Notes: generated by a model not told the origin, from the letters alone. A stretch of 64,000 nucleotides of DNA from an uncultured Pseudomonadota bacterium (GCA_946885605.1 CAMPGR010000003.1:1-64000), one strand, 5' to 3'. Positions 43,930-53,453 are shown, counted from the stretch's first letter. Program-made: numbers and translations.

Positions 43930-44787
43930 TCAGTCCTTCCTGCTGAAGAGGGTGCGCGCGATGATGTTGAGGAGCAGCACCGCGAGGGTTACGAGTGCCG
44001 CGCCGCCCCAGGCGAGCCGGTGCCAGTCCTCGTAGGGGCTCATGGCGAACTGGAAGATCACGACCGGGAGATTCGCCATCGGTGCGTTCATGTCGAGCGA
44101 CCAGAACTGGTTATTCAACGCGGTGAAGAGCAGCGGTGCCGTCTCTCCGCTGATGCGGGCCACCGCGAGAAGCACACCGGTCACGATGCCGGTCCTTGCT
44201 GCGCGATAGGTGACCAACACGATCATCTTCCAAGGCGGGCAGCCGAGAGCGACGGCGGCTTCGCGGAGCGTGTTTGGAACGAGTTTCAGCATGTCATCGG
44301 TGGTGCGCACCACTACGGGGATGACGATCAGCGCGAGCGCAAACGAGCCCGCCCAGCCCGAGAAATGCCGGACCTGGGAGACATAAACGATGTACACGAA
44401 AAGCCCGATCACGATCGAGGGAGCCGAGAGCAGCACGTCGTTCAAGAATCGTGTCGCACTCGCGAGCCAGTTCGACTTCCCGTATTCGGCGAGATAAGTG
44501 CCGGCAAGGATGCCGACCGGAGTGCCGATGAGCGTTCCGGCGCCTGCCATGAGGAGGCTGCCCACGATGGCATTGGCGAGGCCGCCATCTCCACCAGGGG
44601 GCGGTGTCATCTGCGTGAAGAAGGAGATGCGCATGAGCGCGTTCGCGCCCTCATAGAGGAGCGTGGCGAGTATCCATGCGAGCCAGAACAGGCCTGCGGC
44701 AAGCGCGAGGAAGGAGACGGTCAGCATGATGAGGTTGACCCGCCTGCGGTAGCGGTACACGCGATTGCTCGCCGTTGCGACGGTCAT
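43930..44787 (-). CDS. pstA: Phosphate ABC transporter permease PstA
   Basis: A 285-residue permease with six membrane segments. [25 protein letters not shown] (core [16 protein letters not shown]) and the EAA-like loop [19 protein letters not shown] are typical of PstA. It pairs with PstC in the inner membrane. The gene starts eight bases after pstC. Confidence 0.95.
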   Translation of the reverse strand: MTVATASNRVYRYRRRVNLIMLTVSFLALAAGLFWLAWILATLLYEGANALMRISFFTQMTPPPGGDGGLANAIVGSLLMAGAGTLIGTPVGILAGTYLAEYGKSNWLASATRFLNDVLLSAPSIVIGLFVYIVYVSQVRHFSGWAGSFALALIVIPVVVRTTDDMLKLVPNTLREAAVALGCPPWKMIVLVTYRAARTGIVTGVLLAVARISGETAPLLFTALNNQFWSLDMNAPMANLPVVIFQFAMSPYEDWHRLAWGGAALVTLAVLLLNIIARTLFSRKD

Positions 44788-44795
44788 TCAGCCCC

Positions 44796-45821
44796 TCAGG
44801 GTTTCTGGCCCTCATGCTTCGCCAGCCGCAAGAGCAGCAGTTTCGCCAGCGCGAGCACGATGGTCGTAATGACGAAAAGAATCAAACCGAGTTCGATCAG
44901 TGCGGAAAAATAGAGATCCCCGACCGCCTCCGTGAATTCGTTCGCAAGCGCGGAGGCGATGCTGTTGCCGGGTGCCATCAAAGAGACCGCGAGCCGGTGT
45001 GCATTGCCGATCACGAAGGTGACCGCCATGGTCTCGCCCAGCGCGCGCCCCAGTCCCAGCATGATGCCGCCGATCACGCCGACCTTGGTGTAGGGAAGGA
45101 CGACTTTCCAGACTACCTCCCATGTCGTCGCGCCCAGGCCATATGCCGATTCCTTGAGCATGGGGGGAACCAGCTCGAAGACGTCTCGCATGACGGCCGA
45201 TATGAACGGGATCACCATGATCGAAAGAATGACACCCGCCGTCAGCATGCCGATGCCCAGGGGCGGTCCCTCGAATAATGCGCCGATTACCGGCAAGCCG
45301 CTGAACGCATCGATCAGTGCGGGTTGCACATGGGTTTGAAATACCGGCACGAACACGAACAGACCCCACATGCCATAGATGATCGACGGAATGGCGGCGA
45401 GGAGTTCGATCGCCGTTCCCAGCGGGCGTTTCAGCCATGTTGGCGCGAGTTCAGTGAGGAAAAGCGCAATGCCGAAGCTCACCGGGATACCGATCAGCAT
45501 GGCAATAAAGGAGGTGACGAGCGTGCCATAGATCGGCACGAGCGCCCCGAACTCCTCCTGCACGGGATTCCACTCGGCGGTCCAGATGAAGCTTGCTCCG
45601 TAGCGCTCGATCGTGTCCCAGCTGTTCACGAGGAGCGAGACGAGTATTGCGGCGAGCAGGCTGAAGACAAGGAGGGCAAAGCTCCTCGTCACCCACTCGA
45701 AGATCGGGTCCACCCACTTTGCCGAGGGCGAACGGGGCGGTCGTGGCACACGCCCCGTTATTTCAATCGCTTGTGCTCGAGTGGTGTGATCAGCGGGGGA
45801 AGGCAGGGTCATCACGCTCAT
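44796..45821 (-). CDS. pstC: Phosphate ABC transporter permease PstC
   Basis: A 341-residue permease. A cytoplasmic N-terminal tail (about 35 residues) precedes membrane segments; the loop [20 protein letters not shown] and the permease motif [20 protein letters not shown] are PstC hallmarks. Two in-frame ATG codons (45821, 45812) are possible starts. It is separated from pstS by a hairpin terminator (45868-45897), so its expression should be lower than that of pstS. Confidence 0.95.
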   Translation of the reverse strand: MSVMTLPSPADHTTRAQAIEITGRVPRPPRSPSAKWVDPIFEWVTRSFALLVFSLLAAILVSLLVNSWDTIERYGASFIWTAEWNPVQEEFGALVPIYGTLVTSFIAMLIGIPVSFGIALFLTELAPTWLKRPLGTAIELLAAIPSIIYGMWGLFVFVPVFQTHVQPALIDAFSGLPVIGALFEGPPLGIGMLTAGVILSIMVIPFISAVMRDVFELVPPMLKESAYGLGATTWEVVWKVVLPYTKVGVIGGIMLGLGRALGETMAVTFVIGNAHRLAVSLMAPGNSIASALANEFTEAVGDLYFSALIELGLILFVITTIVLALAKLLLLRLAKHEGQKP

Positions 45822-45867
45822 CGGCGTTTTTCCGCTATTTTATAGAGATGTTGCAGTGAGGCCCAAG

Positions 45868-45897
45868 CGAAAAGGGGCGGTGTGATGACCGCCCCTT
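45868..45897 (-). terminator. Attenuator/terminator between pstS and pstC
   Basis: On the minus strand a perfect 10-bp stem, AAGGGGCGGT / ACCGCCCCTT (45897-45888 and 45881-45872), with a six-base loop runs into four U. It stands 41 bp after the pstS stop and 47 bp before pstC. Partial termination here would yield much more pstS than pstCAB message. Confidence 0.75.
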
Positions 45898-45937
45898 ATC
45901 TGGCCGCGGCCATTGAAGAGCCGGCAGCCGTTCGGCA

Positions 45938-46963
45938 TCAGTAGATCGGCTTGCCGGAGTTATCCTTGATCTTCGATTTCCACTCCGCCCGAATGAGGCT
46001 TACGACGGCATCGGGCATCGCCACGTAGTCGAGTTCGCTCGCCATCTTCGCGCCGTTCTTGAACGCCCAGTCGAAGAACTTCAGCACTTCCCTCCCTCTT
46101 TCCGGCTTTTCCTGTACCTTGTGCAGCAGGATGAAAGATGCCCCGGTGATGGGCCAGCTCTGCTTGCCGGGCTGATCGGTGAGGATTAAATACATCCCGG
46201 GCGTCTTCGCCCAATCGGCCCCCGCCGCGGCCGCCTTGAACGTTTCCTCGCTCGGATTCACAAACTGTCCTTCGCGATTCGCCATCTGCGCGTGGGCGAG
46301 CTTGTTTTGCTTCGCGTAGGCGTATTCGACGTAGCCGATGGAGCTGTTGATCCGGGCGACGTAGTTCGCAACGCCTTCATTACCTTTGCCCCCGACGCCC
46401 GTCGGCCAGCTTACCGCGGTGCCCTCGCCAACCTTCGACTTCCAGTCAGGGCTAACCTTAGAGAGATAGTTGGTGAACAGGAAAGTCGTGCCCGAGCCAT
46501 CGGAACGGTGCACCACCGAGATCGCCTGGTCGGGAAGTTTCACGCCGGGGTTGAGCTTTGCGAGCGCGGGCTCGTTCCATTTCTTCACCTTGCCGAGGTA
46601 GATGTCCGCAAGAACCGGGCCCGTAATTCTGATCTGTCCCGCAGCTATCCCTTTCACGTTGTAGACCGGGACGACGCCGCCCATGATCGCCGGGAACTGG
46701 ACGAGCCCGTGCTTCTCGAGAGCCTCGGGCTTGAGCGGTGCATCGGAAGCGCCGAAATCGACGGTCTTGGCGGTAATCTGCTTGATGCCGCCGCCTGAGC
46801 CGATCGACTGATAATTCAGCCCTACCCCTGTCTCTTTCTTATACGCGTCCGCCCACTTGGCATAGATCGGATACGGAAACGTGGCCCCGGCGCCCGTTAT
46901 GTCCGCTGCGGCGACCGTGGAAGCAAACGCTCCCGCGATTACCGCAACTGCTGCTTTATTCAT
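45938..46963 (-). CDS. pstS: Periplasmic phosphate-binding protein PstS
   Basis: A 341-residue protein from ATG 46963 (CAGGAG upstream; the longer frame has no ribosome site). The signal peptide ends near STVAAA, followed by DITGAGATFPYPIYAKWADA, the standard PstS start. YQSIGSGGGIKQITAKTVDF and VHRSDGSGTTFLFTNYL form the phosphate site. A Pho box lies 49 bp upstream. It delivers phosphate to PstCA. Confidence 0.96.
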   Translation of the reverse strand: MNKAAVAVIAGAFASTVAAADITGAGATFPYPIYAKWADAYKKETGVGLNYQSIGSGGGIKQITAKTVDFGASDAPLKPEALEKHGLVQFPAIMGGVVPVYNVKGIAAGQIRITGPVLADIYLGKVKKWNEPALAKLNPGVKLPDQAISVVHRSDGSGTTFLFTNYLSKVSPDWKSKVGEGTAVSWPTGVGGKGNEGVANYVARINSSIGYVEYAYAKQNKLAHAQMANREGQFVNPSEETFKAAAAGADWAKTPGMYLILTDQPGKQSWPITGASFILLHKVQEKPERGREVLKFFDWAFKNGAKMASELDYVAMPDAVVSLIRAEWKSKIKDNSGKPIY

Positions 46964-47011
46964 TGTGTTTCTCCTGGTTTGTCGTGAACCAGGCGAGAGT
47001 CTAGAAGGCAT

Positions 47012-47033
47012 CTATTACGAATGTGTGACGAAT
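47012..47033 (-). promoter_or_regulatory. Pho box upstream of pstS
   Basis: Read on the minus strand, two 11-base direct repeats ATTCGTCACAC and ATTCGTAATAG lie 49 bp before the pstS start, the arrangement bound by phosphorylated PhoB. The core GTCACA-N3-TCGTAA is repeated exactly before phoB. Confidence 0.75.
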
Positions 47034-47055
47034 GCCCTCAGCCGTCGCGAGAACG

Positions 47056-48381
47056 TCAGGGGGTGGGGATTTTTTCCGGGCGAGACAACACCGGCACGAC
47101 GCGCCGTGCCGGGAGGCACGCGGTGAAACGGCTGCCTTTCCCGGGCTGGCTTTGAACCTCTAGCGTCGCTTGATGGCGCATGAGCGCATGCTTGACGATG
47201 GCGAGACCGAGTCCCGTGCCACCCGTCTCGCGCGAGCGGCCCCGGTCCACGCGGTAAAAGCGCTCGGTGAGCCGCGGGATATGGTGCGCTTCGACACCGA
47301 TACCGGTATCCTCGACGGTGAAGCGCGCGCCTTTGTCCGAGGCGTTCCATATCAGCCGCACTTCACCGCCTGATGGCGTGTAGCGGATGGCGTTGCTCAC
47401 GAGGTTCCCGAACGCGCTCGCGATTTCGCGCTCCGAACCGGCAAGATCGTGGCCTTGCACGGCCTCCAGCGAAATCCGATGCCGTCCGCCGCTCAACGCT
47501 TCGGCGTCCGATTTGAGCTTCTCCAGCAGTTGCGCGATGGCGACGCGCTCGTCCTTTGACGGCTCCCGGGCGGATTCGAGCGTCGACAAGGTGAGGAGGT
47601 CGTCGACGATGTGCTCCATGCGCCGTGCCTGCTCGTCCATCAGCCGCAGGTAATCCTTCATGCGCTGGGGGTCGAGCTTGAGCTCCCGCACCGTCTCCAG
47701 AAAACCGGAGAGCACGGTAAGCGGTGTGCGCAGCTCGTGCGAGACGTTGGCGACGAAATCCCGTCGCGTCGTCTCCACCATCTCGAGTTGCGTGATGTCG
47801 CGCGACAGCAGCAGCTTCTGCTCCTCGCCGTAGCGGATGAGCTGCACGGAAAGCGGCATTTTGCCATCGGGGCCCGCGCGCAACTGGATCGGCTTGGAGA
47901 AATCGCCTGATTTCGCATAGGCGACGAAGCCCGGCTGCCGGATCAGGTTGATGATCGGCTGCCCGACGTCGGTACGGCCGTTGAGTCCGAAGTGCGCTTC
48001 CGCCGTTTCGTTGCACCATTCGATGCGGTTCTCGGCAGCGAGTATGACGACGCCATCCGGCAGGGCTTGCCCAGCCTGGCGCCAGCGTGCCACGGCGCCG
48101 GCGAGCTCGCGCTCCTGACGTGCGGCAGCCCGCTCGAAGCGGTAGAGCAAGGCGAAAATATCGTCCCATATGCCGTGGCTGACAGGGAATCTTTCAGGGT
48201 CCGGGTTGTTAAGCCATCTGGCGAGCGCATGCACGTGTCTCACGTGGTACAAGAGCAGCGCAAGGAGGCCGACGCTGAAAGACGCCCAGCCTGCTGCCGG
48301 GGCGAAGACGAGACCGACGATCAGGGCGGCGGCCGCGAAGACGAGCAGCGTGCCGCCGGTGCGGATCAGAGCATTATCCAA
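47056..48381 (-). CDS. phoR: Phosphate sensor histidine kinase PhoR
   Basis: A 441-residue kinase. Two membrane segments near the N-terminus (residues about 10-45) are followed by a PhoR-type charged region, a PAS domain (about 105-205; LPDGVVILAAENRIEWCNET), the phospho-acceptor His in RRDFVANVSHELRTPLTVLS, and a C-terminal ATPase domain with NLVSNAIRYTPSGG, VEDTGIGV and GGTGLGLAIVKH. It phosphorylates PhoB under phosphate limitation. It lies 70 bp downstream of phoB. Confidence 0.95.
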   Translation of the reverse strand: MDNALIRTGGTLLVFAAAALIVGLVFAPAAGWASFSVGLLALLLYHVRHVHALARWLNNPDPERFPVSHGIWDDIFALLYRFERAAARQERELAGAVARWRQAGQALPDGVVILAAENRIEWCNETAEAHFGLNGRTDVGQPIINLIRQPGFVAYAKSGDFSKPIQLRAGPDGKMPLSVQLIRYGEEQKLLLSRDITQLEMVETTRRDFVANVSHELRTPLTVLSGFLETVRELKLDPQRMKDYLRLMDEQARRMEHIVDDLLTLSTLESAREPSKDERVAIAQLLEKLKSDAEALSGGRHRISLEAVQGHDLAGSEREIASAFGNLVSNAIRYTPSGGEVRLIWNASDKGARFTVEDTGIGVEAHHIPRLTERFYRVDRGRSRETGGTGLGLAIVKHALMRHQATLEVQSQPGKGSRFTACLPARRVVPVLSRPEKIPTP

Positions 48382-48451
48382 TCGATTTCATCACCCGGAA
48401 GCCTTGCCCGATTATCTCACGCCGCTCGAGCACTGACGCGCGAGGTGTCCC

Positions 48452-49138
48452 TCAGTTTTGGCGGAGCCGGTAGCCGTTGCTGCGCACGGTTTCAACGAGC
48501 CAATCGTGCCCGGTAGCGGCCAACGCCTTGCGCAGGCGGCGAATGTGCACGTCCACCGTGCGTTCCTCGACGAAAACGTGATCGCCCCACACGCGATCGA
48601 GCAACAGACGCCGGCTGTAGACCCGCTCGGGATGCGTCATGAAAAAGTGCAGCAGCCGGAATTCAGTAGGACTCAGCTCAATCGGCTGACCATTGCCGTA
48701 TACCCGATGGATCGCCGGATCGAGCTTGAGCCCCGCGATTTCAACCGTGTCATCGGTGTGTTCCGGTGCGCGTCGCCGGAGCACCGCCTTGATTCGCGCG
48801 AGCAACTCTTTGGGAGAAAAGGGCTTGGTGATGTAGTCGTCCGCACCCGCTTCGAGCCCTTCGATCTTGTCGCGCTCCTCGGTGCGCGCGGTGACCATGA
48901 TGATCGGAATGCGCCGCGTGCGTTCCAGGTCGCGCAGCTTGCGCGCATACGCGTAGCCGGACATGCCGGGCAGCATCCAGTCGAGCACGACCAAGTCGGG
49001 CAGGGTGTCTCGCAGCATCGCATCGGCCTCTTCCGCGCTCGCCGCGCGCTCGACCCGGTAGCCGGCGAACTCCACATTGACGGCAATGAGTTCCTGTATG
49101 GCCGGCTCGTCCTCGACGACGAGAATAGTGCTGTCCAC
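48452..49138 (-). CDS. phoB: Phosphate response regulator PhoB
   Basis: A 228-residue OmpR-family regulator. The receiver domain has ILVVEDEPAIQELIAVN, phospho-acceptor Asp in LPDLVVLDWMLPGMSG, and switch residues in PIIMVTARTEERDKIEGLEAGADDY (core VTARTEERDKI). The winged-helix domain has SPTEFRLLHFFMTHPERVYS and VEERTVDVHIRRLRKAL. It activates genes through Pho boxes such as those before phoB and pstS. Confidence 0.96.
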   Translation of the reverse strand: MDSTILVVEDEPAIQELIAVNVEFAGYRVERAASAEEADAMLRDTLPDLVVLDWMLPGMSGYAYARKLRDLERTRRIPIIMVTARTEERDKIEGLEAGADDYITKPFSPKELLARIKAVLRRRAPEHTDDTVEIAGLKLDPAIHRVYGNGQPIELSPTEFRLLHFFMTHPERVYSRRLLLDRVWGDHVFVEERTVDVHIRRLRKALAATGHDWLVETVRSNGYRLRQN

Positions 49139-49191
49139 GATATCGGAAACCTTCCGTTCTTGGGATGGCCGCGCAGCGTATTACAGGGCCG

Positions 49192-49206
49192 TTACGAAAT
49201 TGTGAC
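49192..49206 (-). promoter_or_regulatory. Pho box upstream of phoB
   Basis: On the minus strand GTCACA-ATT-TCGTAA lies 54 bp before the phoB start. It shares both half-sites and the three-base spacer with the pstS site, so phoBR is probably autoregulated. Confidence 0.65.
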
Positions 49207-49282
49207 ACGCGCGACTCGTGCGCGCATCAGGATGAGCAAGCGACAGGCTTCCTGTAAAATGCGAGGGCGACGCCGGCGCAAT

Positions 49283-49359
<77 letters not shown>

Positions 49360-49360
49360 G

Positions 49361-50458
49361 TTACCCGGCGCCCGCCGCCATATGCAGGCGTGACACGAGG
49401 CGGCGCGCGAGCCCGATGAAAGCCATTGTCCACGCGGCCAGCGCCACGTACAGAAAAACCGGCGGGACGAAATCCAGGAAGTCGAGCTCCATCGCGCGCG
49501 CCATTTCGTACGTGCACGCGGAATACATCCCGAGCGGGAAGACCGCGCCCCAGTAGAGCGGATCGTACTTGAGCGGAAAGCGCTTGTAGCCGTAACGCCA
49601 TATCGCCAGCACGAGGAGCATCGGGATCCACCACGTGCCTGTGGCCCAGTAGAGCACGGTGAACCCCTTCAGAAACGGCAGGAGCGAGGCGAGGAACGGC
49701 GCTTCGGGCGCGTTGATGATGAGGAGCGAGCCCGCAAGCGTCGAGATCGCCATCGCGCCCATGTTGATCCAGTACGGCGGCGCGAGATCGCCGGGCGAAA
49801 AGCGGAAAAACGTGTAGCGGTAGAAGATGAGCGACATCATCCAGATGTAGAGCATGCCGCCCCAGAGCCACATCGAGAGCGCAAAGAAGTTGAAGACGAG
49901 CTTCCACGGGGCTGCCGCATGCGTGGCCAGCAGCGCGCTCAGTACCGCGAGGGATTGGGTGGCGACGATCGCGAGGAGCCACCCACCCGTGATCCCCTGC
50001 TCGAGGGTGGGCTTCACCTCCTTGATGGTGAACGCGGTGAAGATGGTGTAGGTGAGCCCGATCCAGAGCGCGACGGAGATGCCCCATAGGGCGAGCGCAT
50101 GGCCGTAATCGTCCGCGAGCATCACGAGCTGGTTGCCCAAGACGCTCGTACCGGCGACCATGGTGAAGAATCCGGGCCCCCGCACGTGATCGATCATGTC
50201 GCCGAAAAATCGCGCCGGGTGGCGTACCATGCGCAGCACGCTCAGCACCCACAGCACCGCCCACGCCAAGAGGTTGAGCCACAAAAGCGCGACGGCAAGC
50301 GACTCCAGACCCTGGAAATGCGCGGCGATCGACACGATGCCCGTCGCCATCACCATGGCGAAGGAGGCGGGCGAAAGCTCGGCCAGTCCCCCTTGGACTG
50401 CATTACGCAACCCGCCCGCGCCGGCCGTTGCGAGTGACACCTCTGAGTCGTGGCTCAT
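49361..50458 (-). CDS. TDT-family transporter (TehA/SLAC1-like)
   Basis: A 365-residue membrane protein with about ten hydrophobic segments. FAMVMATGIVSIAAHFQGL opens the first repeat, and FAMVMATGI with later YGWR-type segments fits the tellurite-resistance/dicarboxylate transporter (TDT) family, which includes SLAC1 anion channels and malate or sulphite exporters. VLYWATGTWWIPMLLVLAIW and the stretch LYWGAVFPLGMYSACTYEMA are also typical. Substrate unknown; an anion is likely. Its last codon lies next to the tRNA-Pro gene. Confidence 0.85.
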   Translation of the reverse strand: MSHDSEVSLATAGAGGLRNAVQGGLAELSPASFAMVMATGIVSIAAHFQGLESLAVALLWLNLLAWAVLWVLSVLRMVRHPARFFGDMIDHVRGPGFFTMVAGTSVLGNQLVMLADDYGHALALWGISVALWIGLTYTIFTAFTIKEVKPTLEQGITGGWLLAIVATQSLAVLSALLATHAAAPWKLVFNFFALSMWLWGGMLYIWMMSLIFYRYTFFRFSPGDLAPPYWINMGAMAISTLAGSLLIINAPEAPFLASLLPFLKGFTVLYWATGTWWIPMLLVLAIWRYGYKRFPLKYDPLYWGAVFPLGMYSACTYEMARAMELDFLDFVPPVFLYVALAAWTMAFIGLARRLVSRLHMAAGAG

Positions 50459-50468
50459 TGGCGGCGAC

Positions 50469-50939
50469 TCAACGCCTTAGCCACGGCAGCCGTTCCCTGA
50501 AGAATTCCAGCGCGACCGGATCCTGCTGCGCGGCCGACACGACGTGCTCGCCGATGGCGATGCCGCCGAAGGCCATTGTGCCGATTGCGAGACCGCCCAC
50601 CGCGATGACGCCCACTGCCAGCCCGCCCAGCGCGATGCCGCCCATCGCGAGGCCGCCCAGCGCCATCGCGCCGAACGCCACACCCGCTATGCCGACGACG
50701 CCGACTGCGAGCCCGCCGAACGCGATGCCGCCGAAGGCGAGCCCGCCCACCGCGAGAAACCCGCGCGCCATGGCACCGACCGCAACCCAGCCGGTTGCGA
50801 CGTCGCCGATCGCGATGATGCCGCGCGCGTGGCCGCGCCTCTCGCGCTTCACCAGGTCCGGCCCGAACGCCACGGCGACGAGCGGGCGCCCGAAGAGTGT
50901 TTGCGCCGAACGGTAACGGATCGTATTCCTTTGCATCAT
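50469..50939 (-). CDS. Pentad-repeat protein, xxAxG array
   Basis: A 156-residue protein. ATG 50939 is used; ATG 50936 is an alternative and the longer frame has no ribosome site. Residues 41-130 are an uninterrupted series of 18 five-residue units of the form x-phi-A-phi-G (for example FLAVG, GLAFG, GIAFG, GLAVG), with one shifted unit (VVGIA). The flanks are non-repetitive (N-terminal RSAQTLFGRPLVAVAFGPDL, C-terminal FFRERLPWLRR). It resembles a right-handed beta-helix or pentapeptide-repeat solenoid, or a membrane-inserting repeat; the canonical A(D/N)LxX pentapeptide is absent. Function unknown. Confidence 0.75.
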   Translation of the reverse strand: MMQRNTIRYRSAQTLFGRPLVAVAFGPDLVKRERRGHARGIIAIGDVATGWVAVGAMARGFLAVGGLAFGGIAFGGLAVGVVGIAGVAFGAMALGGLAMGGIALGGLAVGVIAVGGLAIGTMAFGGIAIGEHVVSAAQQDPVALEFFRERLPWLRR

Positions 50940-51117
50940 TAGAACCTGTCTCGATAACAGACGCGTGATGCGTTGTGGCCAAAACGTGATGAATGCTATA
51001 GGTTCTAGACTCGCGTGCCGCAATCTTACTGCGCTCGCACGCTTGCGGGAACCGGAATCGCTGCGCAATTCGGGCTACGCCATGGGAATTCCCAGGCGGG
51101 CGGCTGTCAAAAACCCG

Positions 51118-51450
51118 ATGTCGGCTATCATTATTGTCCGGAAGTCACGAGCGGATGCATTTATGATTTTTGCTGCACTTGTCGGGGTCATGCTGGGATT
51201 CAGCAAGCTTTCGACGCCGATCGCGCTGCTTATCCTCACGGCGGCGCTTCTGGCGAAGGTGGTGGTCGATCTGCGGTGGGACCGCACACCCATTATGGGT
51301 TCTCGCTCGCCCTACATCGTTTACTGCCAGAACCTCGAGCGGGCCGGCGAGTCGATCGACCAGGCATGGTTGAGCTACGCCATGCAGCTGCTGTTTTTCG
51401 GCGGGCTCCTCGGCGCCGGAATATTCGCGCTCGCGCGCGCATTCACCTGA
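51118..51450 (+). CDS. Small membrane protein
   Basis: A 110-residue protein, if ATG 51118 is the start (frame open from 50965; no clear ribosome site). Two membrane segments (ADAFMIFAALVGVMLGFSKL with LALLILTAALLAKVVVDL, and LLFFGGLLGAGIFALARAF) flank a loop with a YIVYCQNLERAG stretch. The family is not recognised. It ends eight bases before rtcB, so it may be co-transcribed. Confidence 0.55.
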   Translation: MSAIIIVRKSRADAFMIFAALVGVMLGFSKLSTPIALLILTAALLAKVVVDLRWDRTPIMGSRSPYIVYCQNLERAGESIDQAWLSYAMQLLFFGGLLGAGIFALARAFT

Positions 51451-51457
51451 TCCTGAT

Positions 51458-52654
51458 ATGCCGGTCAAGCAGGTCATCGAAGAAGGGCGCGTGCCGGTGA
51501 AGGTGTACACCGACGACGTGGAAGCGGGTGCGCGCCAGCAGCTCGTCAATCTTTCGCGGCTCCCGATCGTGTATCACCACGTCGCCGCGATGCCGGATGT
51601 GCATGCCGGCATTGGCGCCACGGTGGGATCGGTGATTGCGACCGATCGCGCTATCATTCCCGCGGCCGTAGGCGTCGATATCGGCTGCGGCATGATCGCG
51701 ACCCGCACTTCGCTCACTGAGGACGCGCTGGACGAGAAGACGCTGAAGCGTGTGTACGACCAGGTCGTTCGCGACGTGCCGGTCGGGCACGATCAGCACA
51801 AGGAGGGACGGGAACTGAAGGACGCGGCGCGGCCGCTCGAGCGCGGCTTGCGGCGCATACTGGAAAAGCACCCCGCGGTCGAGAAGCGCTTCCCGCGCAC
51901 GCGCAATTGGGTGTACCAGATGGGCACGCTCGGCGGCGGCAACCATTTCATCGAGGTCTGCCTCGATGAAGCGCGGCACGTCTGGGTCATGCTCCATTCA
52001 GGCAGCCGGGGCGTCGGCAACGCGATCGGCACGTACTTCATCGAGCTCGCGCGGCGCGACATGGAGCGCCAGCAGGTGCAGTTGCCCGACCGCGATCTCG
52101 CGTACTTTCCGGAGGGCGCGGAGTACTTCAACGATTACGTGGAAGCGGTGCACTGGGCGCAGGCCTATGCCGCCCGCAACCGCCGTGCCATGATGGATCT
52201 CGTGCTCGCCGCGCTCGAGCGCCACCTGCCGCCGTTCGAAGTGGCGAGCGAAGTCGTGAACTGCCATCACAACTACGTCGAACGCGAGCACCACTACGGG
52301 CGCGATGTGTGGGTGACGCGCAAGGGCGCGATCCGCGCGCGTGCCGGTGATCTTGGCATCATCCCGGGAAGCATGGGCGCCCGCTCCTACATCGTGCGCG
52401 GAAGAGGCGTGGCGGATAGTTTCCAGTCGTCCGCGCACGGCGCCGGGCGCCGCATGAGCCGTTCAGCTGCAACCAAGGCTTTTACAGCGAGAGACGTTGC
52501 GGAGCAGACAGCGGGCGTGGTGTGCCGCAAGGACAAGCACGTCGTCGACGAGATCCCGGCGGCGTACAAGGACATCGACGAAGTGATGGCGAATCAGAGC
52601 GACCTCGTGGACGTCGTGCACACGCTGAAGCAGGTGATCTGCGTGAAGGGTTAG
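51458..52654 (+). CDS. rtcB: RNA-splicing ligase RtcB
   Basis: A 398-residue protein. It opens MPVKQVIEEGRVPVKVYTDD, then VAAMPDVHAGIGATVGSVIA and AVGVDIGCGMIATRT, with manganese ligands Asp and Cys. YQMGTLGGGNHFIEVCLDEA holds the GMP-linked catalytic region, and HSGSRGVG and NCHHNYVEREHHYG follow. The nucleophilic His for guanylylation lies near the SSAHGAGRRMSR stretch. It seals 2',3'-cyclic phosphate and 5'-OH RNA ends using GTP. Neither RtcA nor archease is in the window. Confidence 0.94.
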   Translation: MPVKQVIEEGRVPVKVYTDDVEAGARQQLVNLSRLPIVYHHVAAMPDVHAGIGATVGSVIATDRAIIPAAVGVDIGCGMIATRTSLTEDALDEKTLKRVYDQVVRDVPVGHDQHKEGRELKDAARPLERGLRRILEKHPAVEKRFPRTRNWVYQMGTLGGGNHFIEVCLDEARHVWVMLHSGSRGVGNAIGTYFIELARRDMERQQVQLPDRDLAYFPEGAEYFNDYVEAVHWAQAYAARNRRAMMDLVLAALERHLPPFEVASEVVNCHHNYVEREHHYGRDVWVTRKGAIRARAGDLGIIPGSMGARSYIVRGRGVADSFQSSAHGAGRRMSRSAATKAFTARDVAEQTAGVVCRKDKHVVDEIPAAYKDIDEVMANQSDLVDVVHTLKQVICVKG

Positions 52655-52675
52655 TGCAAGGCAAATCCACTCGTC

Positions 52676-52693
52676 TCCCGGCGCAAGCCGGGA
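52676..52693. repeat. REP-like stem-loop with GCAA tetraloop
   Basis: Arms TCCCGGC and GCCGGGA form a 7-bp stem closed by the GNRA tetraloop GCAA. With the flanks (CGTC before, TGCAG after) it resembles the GTCATCCCGGC-loop-GCCGGGATCCAG repeat of proteobacteria. It lies between the convergent rtcB and queuosine-precursor transporter genes and could also limit transcription. Confidence 0.5.
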
Positions 52694-52710
52694 TGCAGGG
52701 AACCGGATGC

Positions 52711-53415
52711 TTACGCTTTCAGCGTGAAGGGATTGAAGTTCGTGTTGCGATCGTAGTGGTCCTCGTTCTCCGCGCGTTTGAGCGCTCCCACGATCTTGTA
52801 TGTCATCGGCGTAAGCACCACCTCCACGCCGACCTTGGCGATGAACTGGGCGAGCATGACGACCGGCAGCTTCTCGTCCGGGATGATGCCGCTGCCATAG
52901 AAGGCGAGGGGATAGAAAAGCGCCGAGTCCACCGCTTCCCCCGCAATCGTCGAGCCGATGGTGCGCGTCCATAGCCATCGGCCCTGCGTGTAGAGCTTCA
53001 TCTTCGCGAGCACAAAGGAATTCACGAACTCGCCGCAGAAGTAGGCCGTGATTGAAGCGGCGACGATGCGCGGCGTCGAGCCGAACGCGATTTCGTAGGC
53101 GTCCTGATGTTCCCAGAACGGCGCCGGCGGCAAGGCGACGATGACCGCGGCCATGAAGGAAGCAAAGACAAGTCCGGCGAATCCCGCCCAAATCACCTTG
53201 CGCGCGCGGGCGTAACCATAGACTTCGGTCAGGATGTCGCCGAAAACGTAGGAGATGGGGAAGAACAGCACCCCGGCGCCGAATGTCAGCGCGCCCAGAA
53301 CAGGCACTTCCACCTGCACGATCTTCGCCGCGCCGATCACGTTGGAGCAGATCAGCACGGTGACGAACGCCGCCATCACGAAATCGTAATAGCGGTAATT
53401 CGGGCGCGCTGTCAT
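52711..53415 (-). CDS. yhhQ: Queuosine precursor transporter, YhhQ family
   Basis: A 234-residue membrane protein from ATG 53415. It opens YRYYDFVMAAFVTVLICSNV and carries the family pattern FGAGVLFFPISYVFGDILTE, VYGYARARKVIWAGF, FCGEFVNSFVLAKMK and TIGSTIAGEAVDSALFYPLA. Members import preQ0/preQ1, the queuosine precursors. The frame is open upstream, but MTARPNYRYYDF is the usual start. The queuosine synthesis genes are not in the window. Confidence 0.9.
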   Translation of the reverse strand: MTARPNYRYYDFVMAAFVTVLICSNVIGAAKIVQVEVPVLGALTFGAGVLFFPISYVFGDILTEVYGYARARKVIWAGFAGLVFASFMAAVIVALPPAPFWEHQDAYEIAFGSTPRIVAASITAYFCGEFVNSFVLAKMKLYTQGRWLWTRTIGSTIAGEAVDSALFYPLAFYGSGIIPDEKLPVVMLAQFIAKVGVEVVLTPMTYKIVGALKRAENEDHYDRNTNFNPFTLKA

Positions 53416-53453
53416 GGCGTGCCCCGAGACGGCACACGGCGAGGGGCGTCGCG

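Noticed and set aside
43081..44913. 610-codon antisense frame opposite pstB/pstA
   Set aside because: It is a shadow of well-conserved phosphate transport genes.
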